A DNA stretch of 64,000 nt from Falciphora oryzae (taxonomy: Eukaryota; Ascomycota; Sordariomycetes; Magnaporthales; Magnaporthaceae), in contig JNVV01000055.1 of assembly GCA_000733355.1 (NCBI GenBank), positions 54,786 through 118,785 on the forward strand. Direction: 5' to 3'. The notes beneath the pieces were generated by a model. It ran no database searches. It was not told where the DNA came from and saw nothing but the letters and a program-made list of their open reading frames with translations. The position numbers and the translations under genes were made by a program. Shown here in pieces: positions 11,009 to 21,257 of the stretch (position 1 is its first letter; each line of letters starts with the position of its first letter).

Positions 11009-14000
11009 CGACCCTGGGGAAAGTGGACTCCCTCCCAGGAAACGTGTCGACATGGCGGAAAACTATAAAAGAAGGAGAGTTGCCTTTTAACTTTCTCCAT
11101 AGATACCTGGGCGGCAGCTCGTTCACGCTGCCCAGCACCATATCGTTCAATGGACTCTCTCTTTCCACACAAAGCCTAATTGACACGGGAGCAAATGGTT
11201 ACCTTTTCGTGAACCTACGCACAGCAAAAAAAGTGAGGAAGCTACTTAAAGCTGCCCGCTTCGATGATTTTGTCCCACAGACAGTCGGAGGTTACAGCGG
11301 AGAGGGAGCACAAGCGGTGGACGTGGCGGTGATCGCGCATTTCCGGATCCAACGCCGAACGTTCCACAACGTCCCCCTGCTGGTTTTGGATATGAAGCAA
11401 GATCTGATAGTCGGATTGAAGTTTTTGGAGAGTTACGATATTTTCCCCGACTGTCGGCGACGGAGACTTTTGTTTGATGACGACGCCAACCCTCCGACCC
11501 CCGAGCCACAAAACATCACGATGGACAATTCTCCCACGCCAACCCGCTGCCCACAAGGGTCTTACGATAAAGAGGTTCGCCGGAGAGAGGCCTTGATGGA
11601 AGCGGAAGATAAGAGGAGAAGAGACGGCAGGAATGCGCTGTCCGAGGTGCGGCGACACATTGACAGGCTGGAAGCGATCACCCGGGAACCTTTAACCAGC
11701 AAAAAGCCCCCGCTGAAGACACCACCAACAAGGTTGATGCCCCGACTGACCGCCGGTCCGAGGCCAAGATCGCGATCACGGCCGGAACGAGACGGAGGGC
11801 TTCAAGCCTTGACACAGGCCCTGTCCCCGACTGAGGACCTCATTTCCGCCGCGGGAAAGCCGAGCCCCGGTAAAGCGCAAGACCAGCCGAGGGTTCAAAT
11901 CCAAGAAGACGCGCACGGAAAGTACACCCTGAAGAGAGACGCCGTGGGTTGGTACAAGGACCGCGCGGTCAATACCGCCTTTATCGGTGCAGTGGGCCTG
12001 ATGCAAATCGCCACGCGGCATGAAGCTCCCCTGGCAGTGACCAGCCTATTCGAAATCAACCGACTCATCGAGGGCAAGAGGGATAACCAGGAGGATCGAG
12101 AGCTGATGCCGCACGATGAAGAAGAGCTCCGACAACGAGCAAGGATGCTGGTGCCCCCCGAATACCACGGAATGCTGGACGTATTCAGCAAGGCGGAATC
12201 CGACCAACTCTCACCGCTCCGCCCTGAAGTCGACCATCAAATCGAACTAAAGGAGGGACGCGACGCCGGCGAGCTGAGTTACTCCCCGCTGTACAAAATG
12301 TCCGCCGAAAAGTTGGAGGCGTGTCGGCAATACATCACCGACAATCTGCACAAAGGGTTTATCGAGGCCAGCAGCGCATCCTTTGCCGCACCCATCCTGT
12401 TTGCGAGGAAAGCGGACGGTAGTCTACGACTGTGCGTGGACTACAGAAAGCTCAATGCGATAACCAAAAAGGACGTATATCCGTTGCCCCTGATCGAGGA
12501 GACTTTGGCTAGGATATCGGGCGCCAAGTTTTTCACCAAAATAGATATCCGCCAAACCTTCCACAGGATCAGGATGAAGCCGGAAGCCAGGGAATTGACG
12601 ACGTTCCGCACACGCTACGGGACCTTTAAGTATAACGTAATGCCTTTTGGGCTTACGAATGGCCCGGCGACGTTCCAAAGGTTTATCAACAACACCCTGA
12701 TGGAATATTTGGACGACTTCTGCTCTGCCTATATCGACGATATCATTATCTGGTCGTCGACTTTGGAGCAGCACCGAAAGCACGTGTCTAAGGTGCTGCG
12801 GAGGCTACAGGAGGCCGGTCTTCAAGCCGACTTGAAGAAATGCGAGTTCCATGTCGAAGAAACGAAATTTTTGGGCTTTATCATCGGAGTGTCCGGAGTC
12901 AAAGTTGACCCTGAGAAGATCTCGGTGGTGAAAAACTGGAAGGCTCCAGAGTCTTTGAAAGGGGTGCAATCTTTTCTTGGCTTTTGCAATTTCTATCGCA
13001 AGTTCGTCCCAGAATACAGCCGAATCGCCAAACCTTTGACCAGCTTGACGAGAAAAGGCGAAGCGTTTGAATAGACGAAGCCGAGGGCAGAGTCCTTTGA
13101 AGAGCTTAAGCGCCGGCTACTGCACGCCCCGGTGCTCAAGCATTACGAACAAGACCGGCAGACCCGGGTGGAAACGGATGCCTCCGACGGGGTTCTGGCA
13201 GGCGTGCTGTCCCAGGAGCACGAGGATGGGTGGCACCCGACAGCGTTCTTCTCCGAAACGATGCACGGGGCCGAACTCAACTATCCCATCCACGACAAGG
13301 AGCTGCTGGCAGTGGTGCGAGCGCTTAAGCACTGGAGAGCGGAACTCGTGGGGTTGCAAGCCAAAGAGTTCCTCGTCATCACAGACCACCAGGCTTTGGA
13401 GTACTTCGGAACAAAGAGACACTTAAACGCCAGGCAGGCCGCTTGGTCGGACCTATTCTCCCAGTACCGCTTCGAAATTACTTATCGTCCTAGATCCGAG
13501 AATGCTGCGGCGGACGCGCTGACGAAAAAGACGGAGGAGACAAGGCTCCAGAAGGAAAAGAAGGAAGCTGAGCGGTACCGAGCGATATTTGCCCCGGCAC
13601 CACGGGAAGGCTCGGAAAACCTGCTGTTCGTATTAGGGACACCCACCTCGGAGAAGCCGGAACCGGAGAAGCTGTCCGAAATGATCTTGTCGGACCGACT
13701 GCTGAGAGCAAACCTTGGGGCGCCTTCTTTGGAAAAGTACCGAGTCAAGGCCAGAAAGGGACAGAAGGGGTGGACTCTGCTCAGCGATTCGGAAAAGCCA
13801 GACCATCAATATGTCCTCTACAAGGACAGGCTAGTCGTCCCCATCCTGGAAAATGCAACATGGCCAGCGAAGCTTATCGCGGAAGCACACGGCCGAATCA
13901 CGGCCGCACACCCGGGACGCAACAAAACGAGGAGGCTCGTCAGTGGGAAGTACTGGTGGCCCGGATTGAGTGCAGACGTTGATCAGTTCGTGGCCAACTG

Positions 14001-15297
14001 CAGCTGCAGATCCGCGAAGGTACCCAGGGACAAAACGCCCGGGTTGCTGCACCCCCTCCCTCCCCCCATGCGCGCCTGGCAGCATATGGTCGTCGACTTT
14101 AAAAGCATACCTAAGGATAGGAAGGGGTACGACAACGCACTGGTGATAGTGGACTGCTTGACCAAGCGTTCATAGACGATCCCCTGCGACACAACGGTTA
14201 CAGGGTCAGCAGCGGCGAAGCTATACTACAAGGGACCATACCGGGTGTACGGGTTACCCCTAACCGTCGGATCCGATCGTGGCCCCCAGTTCGTCTCCGA
14301 TTTCACCAACGAGTTGTCGAAGATTTTGGGCATAGATTGGAGGCTGTCCTCGTCCGGCCACTCCCAATCAGCAGGACAAGCCGAAATCATGAACCAATAC
14401 TTGGACCAGCGTCTACGCTTGTTCGTGAACCATTTTCAGGATAACTGGTCAACCTTTTTGCCCGCCTTCGACCTGGTTCAGGCGACACTCCCGCACGAGT
14501 CGCTAGGGGGTATGTCACCTTTCGAGGTGTCGATGGGCTTCCCGTACTCTCCGCACTGGGATTGGGCCCGTCGGACGACGCTCAAAGGGTTGACGGCACA
14601 GGAGAAGATGTCACGAGGAGATGCGCAAAAGGCGGCGAAGAAGTTGTTGGAATTTAGCGAGGAGGCCCGGAAGTTGTTACTCCGGGCTCAGGAGAAGACA
14701 ACCATCCAAGCCAACAAACATCGTCGAGTTCCGGACTTCGGGGTGGGCGACGAAGTCCTAATCATCAAAAAGAACTGGGCGACGGACAGGCCCAGTGATA
14801 AGCTCGACTTCCCGCTAACCAGAAGGCCATACCGGATCGTGGCCCTCAAGGGTCACTCATATGAGCTGGAGGTCCCCCAAGGATGGAGAGGGACGAGGGT
14901 TTTCCATGCGGATAGGTTGAGGCGATTCCCAAACAACCCCTTGCCGGGACAAGAGCTGGAGCGACCCGAGTCGGAGACTGTCAACGGCGAGGAGGAATGG
15001 GAGCTGGAGACCATCCTGTCATCGAGGCTGTACTACGGACGCCTCCAATACCAAGTGCAGTGGCGAGGCTGGGACCCCGACCCCAACTTTTACGACGCCG
15101 CTGGTTTCAAGAACGCGGCCATCTCGCTCAAAGCATACCACGAGGAGTATCCGGACAAGCCAGGCCCGCCGAAGCGACTGCAGATTTGGCTGGAGACCGC
15201 GGAAAAGGACGCCTTCGCAGAAGATCACGCCGATGACAACAAACCAGCCGACGGCGGGATCAAGCAGGGGTTGCGACGGAGGATGCCGAGGCGTTGA
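11009..15297 (+). pseudogene. Element C pol, interrupted by two TAG codons
   Basis: Domains in order: retropepsin with LIDTGANGYLFVN (about 11180), a charged linker, RT with MPFGLTNGPATF and YIDD (about 12360-13050), RNase H (about 13130-13520, ETDASDG), integrase zinc region and core (about 13860-14540), and a C-terminal chromodomain-like segment (about 14990-15160, YQVQWRGWDPDPNFYDAAGF). TAG at 13072 replaces the usual tryptophan (FEWT in relatives), fitting TGG to TAG. TAG at 14173 breaks the integrase. No frameshift is seen. Confidence 0.92.
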
Positions 15298-15364
15298 AAA
15301 AGGAAATCGTTGGGAAAGGACCGCACAATTTTTTCTTTTTTCGGCCCTCCTGGAGGGGGGGTAA

Positions 15365-15575
15365 TGTCATGGCACGGCCGGCCCTCACGGGCGCTTGGGC
15401 CATGGCTGCAAGGATGGCCCTAAAGTCACCTGACCTAGGACCATCGGATGCCATACTAATCTCTGTGCGCACGGGTGTCGCAACGCGCAATTGTTTTTAC
15501 TTCCTTAGCTTTAGATCGTGACAATGATGAAGGGTATACTGCAGCCTTGCCTCGGTTCCTATCGTTCCCGTTACA
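15365..15575 (+). repeat. 3' LTR of element C
   Basis: A 211-bp LTR apparently identical to 8970-9180 and followed by TSD GTTGG. The preceding G-run (about 15352-15361) is the polypurine tract. Confidence 0.95.
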
Positions 15576-16788
15576 GTTGGTATCCTTTTTAGCGTAGCAT
15601 TTTAACGTATGGTGCCTTTCTTTTCCGTAGCGCCAGCAATCGGCTTTGGCCAACTTTGTGCGTCGATATCGCGTTGTTCGATTCCTTCGAGTGCCAATTT
15701 GGTGGTAGTCCAAATGTTGTTCTTTTTGTCGGCGGCCTTTTTATCGTTGGCCTTCTTTCCGGAACGGGAGTTTGAGGATGGATTTGGGTTCTTGTTTTTG
15801 GAGCCTTTGCCGCGGCGACGGCCTACGTTCGAGCGCTCCGGGGTCGAAGCGGGCTCGTCTTTTCCCTTTTCCTTTTGGCCCGTTCCTTGCATTAAAGCCT
15901 TAATGGAGGCTTTATTCGCGAGCTTTTGCTCGTAAGTGATCCCTGCCTTTTGGAAGGCTTCGAGGAATTCGGCGTCGTCCGTAGGGATTCGACCTTTATT
16001 GGCATATACCAAATCGGCGATACTTTCAGGTAGCGAAGATCGGACGAAATCCCGGAAGGTCGTGCCGGTTTATCGGGTAGTGATATTGTATTGCCCCAGT
16101 TCCGTTAGGTAGCCGACGATATCGCCGTTGTACTTTAAGGACCGGAGCTTTTTGGCATCGGTTCGTTCCTCGTTAGGGTCTTTGTAGTGCTTTTCTAGCG
16201 ACGAAGCGTATCCTTTCCAGGAATTTTAAACGTTTATAGATTCCAATGAACGTGCCCTAGCTACGTGCCATTGGAGGGCGGCTCCTTTTAGGACGGACTT
16301 AACCCAAGTGATACGGTGCGGGTTACCCGTAAAACTTTAGGGGCAGGCGTTTATATAAGCCTGTACCACGAACCACCAGTTTTTAAATTTGGTGCGATCC
16401 CTTTCGAAAGCGCTGGGGGTTTTAAATTGCACGGGGTTGATTATAAAAACCGTGCTTTAGGGAATTCCCCTAGGGGGTTGCGAAGCCCTATCGCCTGGCG
16501 GAAAGGGTGATTGGAACAGCCGTGGCTTTCGGTTAGGAGGTTTCGGTGGCAGGTTATTATCGCTATTATCCGATTCCGAAAAGTTTGAAAAGTCCGGATT
16601 ACCGGCGGGTTGTCCTTGTGTCCGTCCCGGCGTAATGCTTGTGCGGGTTTGGTTTGCTCGGGTTTGTAAATCCCTTAGGGTTTTTTCCATTTGTGCGGCC
16701 AGCAAGCCGGCGTTTAATCCGACGATCTGTTCCCGCGCTATCGAGCTTGTTTATTTAAAAGCGGAAGGCGGAAGTATATCGGTATTAA
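15576..16788 (-). pseudogene. Element B1 gag, middle and zinc-knuckle part
   Basis: Reverse-strand gag segment between insertions C and B2. It includes a QMEKTLRDL coiled region (about 16700), a low-complexity serine/lysine linker and the start of the zinc knuckle (ADCWRYGKERHHTLKCYA). The second knuckle cysteine reads as tyrosine (CWRY; B2 has CWRC), a G-to-A type change. Several stops interrupt it. B2 carries the same region in the opposite orientation at about 18600-19600. Confidence 0.82.
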
Positions 16789-17083
16789 TGTCACACGGAA
16801 GAACCCGTGGACCTAACTAGTCGGCATCACGAGTCGGCCTCACGGAGGGTCGAAGACCCGCATAGGCGGTTAACGGCCCTAAGGCCAAGCGGTGAAGGTC
16901 GGAAGGCAGTGTGAATCATGTACTCGATACTTCGCACGGATTACAAAGGGTTTATATAAACCCTGCCATCTCCTATGTCCTTCACGAAAGATTCCTTCCT
17001 CCTCAAGCATCTCTTAAGCTCATAGAAAGATTATTTGCAATCTAGAGATTCTTTTTCCAAGCCGTTTTTGACCCCTTGTTACA
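16789..17083 (+). repeat. 5' LTR of B2
   Basis: LTR from TGTCACACGG to CCTTGTTACA. It has a TATA-like box (TTTATATAAA) near 16950-16960. CATAGAAAGATTATT at 17021-17035, about 65 bp further on, would lie at the mRNA 5' end if transcription starts there; it is complementary to the bases right after the LTR. Confidence 0.94.
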
Positions 17084-17098
17084 AATAATCTTTCTATG
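17084..17098 (+). other. Self-priming primer-binding site of B2
   Basis: AATAATCTTTCTATG begins at the first base after the LTR and is the perfect 15-base complement of 17021-17035 inside the LTR. In B1 the equivalent site (32654-32668, minus strand) is kept with one change. There is no tRNA-type TGG. This is the Tf1-style arrangement (established for Tf1), where the mRNA 5' end primes reverse transcription. Confidence 0.85.
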
Positions 17099-19795
17099 CT
17101 CTGCCCCTTGACGGAAGCCTCATTATCTTTCCTCCTAAGCTTTGGAGAGGCCCTGTTAGTTGGTACCCCCAAGCCCCAACTGTTGCCTTTTTTAGCGAAT
17201 AAAACCCTAGGGCCACACCACAAACATTTTGACTGTCACCGGTGTTTTCGAACGAGTGAAAGCGAGAAGAATATACAGGAGGGTCGTTTCACCCTCTCAG
17301 TCGCTTTGGCGAAGTCACGGGACTTTAAAAAAGGCCGGAAGATCTCCCTTGTACCTTTGGGATTTTACGCTGCCCAGGAATACAGGGAACCGGACCCCTT
17401 CATTTCGTCTGCAACGACATCTCCTTCCCTACCAAGCGATTTTGGCATGCCGGCCGTGGAATTAACGGAATCCCCCTTTTTGCCTAGCAATTCCGGTATA
17501 CCTGCCGATACCATGCCGGCCCAATTTGAAAAAGCGGCCGGAAAAGCCCCCGAAGGCCCCTCCCGGTCTGCACCGGAAGAACGTCAAGATACCCTTATGC
17601 TCGACGATTAGGGGGCACTTATCCTTTATTCGGCACCTCCTTTTGATATGGCCTTCGAACAATAAGCCCTTATATCCGTAGGGCGCCTTTAAAACCCCCC
17701 GGGCTGGATGACCGAAATCCAGCGGGAATTTATTAGTACGTACGAAGCAATTTCGGCCCTATCCCGAGGTGTGAGCTAGGAAATCCTCGCCGATTGGGAA
17801 CAAATCCGCGAAATTAGGACCTATTACGACCGCGTCACCTACGCGTACCATACCGTCGTTTCTTTATATAAAGAAGGCCTAATCGCTTCCGCCGATTAAC
17901 AAAAGGCATTCCGGCAACGGATTATCGGAGAAAGCCAGGCATTTGCATAACAAGTTTGGGCTACGGTCGCCACTTTGGCCGAAAAGCAACAAATCCGTTT
18001 GGAGGCCCTAGTTTAGCTCCGGGACGTTATTCGGGCCTAATAAAACCATTTGCAGGACCTACAAGCACGACTTTCCACCTTCGAGGAGGGAGTTACTAAC
18101 TGGGCCGTTAATAAGGATGCCCAGATCTAGGATTTCCTAACTAAGGAGCACGTATCGCCCGAAGCCCTTACTAATGCCGAACGGCGCATATTGGCCTAAA
18201 CGCATTAGCTCGTTAGGGACGCCGTACGGGAAAGCCGGCGATTTTCGGCATAAAGAAGGCGGTTTAGATCAGCTACGGTATTTTCGGCCTTTTAAAGGTC
18301 GTCCTTTCCACCGGGCTTACGTTAAAGCACTCCAGAAATGGAAGAACCCGTCCCTTTTACAAAGAAACCGCTACCCCAATCGGCGTTTAAAACGTCGGCA
18401 TCATCACGCCAGGGTCTTTAGGACCCCTTATTATCCGATAACCTCCGACGGCAACAAGTTCGGGCTATTGCTTCCGCTGCCTAACAATAGTATAGGGCCG
18501 TAACGGCAGGTCCTAGGCACTCCGGAAGCTTTAGAGAACTTCTTTAGGGGCCTCCCCAAGGGCCACCTAACGAACCTCCCGAGCATATTGCTATTCTTTC
18601 GGAACTTTTAGAACTTTCGGACTCCTTTTCGGAAGACGATGCCCCCGAAAATAACGGACGGGCCTTTAAGGACCCCGATTTGCGGGACCTTATTAAAGCC
18701 ATCCAATAGGGAACTGCTTACCCGCATAGTCGGATCCCTACGGCCGTTATTAACCCAGTCCAGCTTAATAAGCCACCCAGTTACGACGGCAAAGACCTGG
18801 CTAAATTTAGGCCATAGTAGCTTCGCGTTACCTCCTATATAGAGATTTACGTCGAAAGCTTTCCTAACGATATAGTTAAAATCAATTGGGTCGGGTCCCT
18901 ACTTACGGAAAACGCATAAGTTTGGTACCATTAACGCTTTCGGTCCCTTCGAAGCGCGTAGCTCGAAAACAACTGGCGGGCCTATTCGGCGGCCCTATAG
19001 GAACGCTTCCGGGACGCTACCGAATACTACCGCAATGCTAAAAAAATGCGGGAGCTTAAGTATAAAAGAAATACCGTTTAGTACCTTACTAAGCTTTTTA
19101 ACCTTAACGAAGCGGTCCAATGGTCCGGCGTTATGTTTAGGGAGCACATTTCCCGCACCCTTCCAAAAGAAATTACTAAATTGGTATATTCCCGTTGCGG
19201 AGGAGTCCCTAATACGGACGAAGAATTCCTCGCCGCAATCTAAAAAGCCGGCAAAATCCACGAGGTTATGCTCTAGGACCCTGGATTAACCCCGAAGGAT
19301 AAGGGAAAAGACGAGCCCGTTTCGACTTCGGAGCGCTCGAACGCGGGCCGTCGCCAAAGCAAAGGCTCCAAAGACAAAAGCCAAAATCCATCCTTAAGCT
19401 CCCGTTCTAAAAAGAAGGCCAACGATAAAGCCGATAAAAAGAGTAACGTTTGGACTACGACCAAATTGGCATTCGAAGGGGTCGAATAACGCGATATCGA
19501 CGTACGAAAGTTGGCCAAGGCCGACTGCTGGCGCTGCGGAAAAGAAGGGCACTATACGTTGGAATGCTACGCCAAAAAGGACATTAACGGTAAAGAACTT
19601 CCTTTTGCACCTGCAAAAACGGCCGGAGCCAAATCCATTTCTAAACGCCCTGCAACGAACGAACAGGAGGAATAGCTATAAGCCAAAAAGGCCAAAATCG
19701 CCGGCTTCGTTTCGAAAGCCCAGGAAGGGAACGCTTTTACCAAATCCCGAATTTTCGAGCTGTCAAATTCGGAATCGGACGATGACTATTAACAA
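17096..19795 (+). pseudogene. Element B2 gag
   Basis: Gag frame with many TAG/TAA stops (from 17609 on). It holds an N-terminal segment with HHKHFDCHRC, a central coiled region, a capsid-like region (about 18780-19260) and one zinc knuckle (CWRCGKEGHYTLEC, about 19529-19570). It continues in the same frame into pol. The ATG at 17096 is not kept in B1 (ACG), so the true start is uncertain. Stops are nearly all one transition from CAG, CAA or TGG. Confidence 0.83.
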
Positions 19796-20761
19796 CCATC
19801 GATTATCGCTGCTGCCCGAAGGCCTTTAACGGATAAAGAGCTCGCAAAGCCGATCCTCCGTATGTATATACGGGCAAAGGGATCGAAGGAGATACTTGTT
19901 CGGGTCCTTTTGGACGGAGGTAACGATACGAAGGTTATTTCGGACAAAATAGCCAAGCAGCTTCCAGGGCATTTGGTCGACAGAGCTATTCCCCGCATTA
20001 TGACTACCTTTTTAGGGGCGGTCGAACCAAGGGCCGGAAAGCAATTAGTGGTTAACGTTACCCTCCGGCACAAAACGCACTATTTTACGGAAACGTTCGA
20101 AGTTAGTCCTACGGATCCAGATTGCGACGTCATCCTACTTTTCGCATGGCAAAGGCAACACCTACCGTTGGGTTTATTGGATTGCGACTTTCGGGATATC
20201 CGCATGGATTCGGATAAGTGCCGAAAGTGCAACAAGCCCCGGGCCCGGAAGCCACAGGATTTACGGCCCTTAAAAGGCTTACGCTTTCGGAAGGATATAA
20301 AAACGGTCGAACCCGCAGTTATTGCGGCCATTAAGTACGGGCATGGTATTCCTTCCCCTAAGGAAGTGGCCAAAGCAGATTCGGACGGCTTCGAATCGGT
20401 ACCAGAGGAGTTTAGGGAGTTCCTTTCTATTATAACGGAAGCGGCCGCTACCCGTTTTCCCGATTATTAGCCCTGGGACCACGAAATTCATTTAAAGGAA
20501 GGAGCCCAATTAACCTATAGCCCCCTATACCAAATGAGCCAAAAGGAGCTGGACGTTTTAAAACTTTGGCTGGAAAAGCATATGCGAACCGGTAAGGTTA
20601 GGCTATGTAAAACTGCTAACAGTTCGCCCTTTATGTTCGCATAAAAGAAAGACCCCTTTAATCCTTTAAGGGTGGTGGTCGACTATAGGGACGTTAACGC
20701 TAAAACGATCCCGATTCGGTGCCCTATCCCGTTTATTACGGAGCTCCAGGATCGATTTCGG
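19796..20761 (+). pseudogene. Element B2 pol, first part (protease, start of RT)
   Basis: Contains the protease region LLDGGNDTKVISD (about 19906-19944), a linker with CRKCNKPRARKP, and the RT start (VVDYRDVNAKTIPIRCP). It stops at 20761, where element D is inserted after the TTCGG target. The same DGG in place of D(S/T)G occurs in B1, so it appears to be the family state rather than a lesion. TAG codons at 20468 and TAA at 20642 interrupt it. Confidence 0.9.
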
Positions 20762-20905
20762 TGTCAAAGCAGTCGAGGGCAGAGATATTGGAGTAGCAGG
20801 AAGATGATATTCGGAGTAGGTTGGAGGCCGGAGGCCTGGCCCTGCAGAGATTTGGGATATCTCTGTGCGGGATCCACCTTGTGGAGCCTCCACCCTTATC
20901 TGACG
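20762..20905 (-). repeat. 3' LTR of element D, visible part
   Basis: Matches 28138-28281 with two G/A differences. The remaining ~59 bp of the 203-bp LTR fall in the run of N. Confidence 0.93.
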
Positions 20906-21257
20906 NNNNNNNNNNNNNNNNNNNNNNNNNNNNNNNNNNNNNNNNNNNNNNNNNNNNNNNNNNNNNNNNNNNNNNNNNNNNNNNNNNNNNNNNNNNNNNN
21001 NNNNNNNNNNNNNNNNNNNNNNNNNNNNNNNNNNNNNNNNNNNNNNNNNNNNNNNNNNNNNNNNNNNNNNNNNNNNNNNNNNNNNNNNNNNNNNNNNNNN
21101 NNNNNNNNNNNNNNNNNNNNNNNNNNNNNNNNNNNNNNNNNNNNNNNNNNNNNNNNNNNNNNNNNNNNNNNNNNNNNNNNNNNNNNNNNNNNNNNNNNNN
21201 NNNNNNNNNNNNNNNNNNNNNNNNNNNNNNNNNNNNNNNNNNNNNNNNNNNNNNNNN
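20906..21257. other. Assembly gap (352 N)
   Basis: A run of N inside element D, where one LTR copy meets pol. A repeat-induced assembly break is likely. Any protein translated through it is meaningless. Confidence 0.99.

Larger units (their letters stand above)
8970..15575 (+). mobile_element. Element C: complete, young Ty3/gypsy chromovirus
   Basis: This 6606-bp element has two 211-bp LTRs (8970-9180, 15365-15575) in which I see no difference, and perfect GTTGG target duplications (8965-8969, 15576-15580). It interrupts gag of B1. Gag is intact. Pol is in the -1 frame, broken only by TAG at 13072 and 14173. A polypurine tract (GGAGGGGGGGTAA) precedes the 3' LTR. Identical LTRs mean this is probably the latest large insertion here. 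Confidence 0.96.

Noticed and set aside
17096..17098. Firm start codon of B-family Gag
   Set aside because: The aligned codon in B1 is ACG, so this ATG may not be ancestral.
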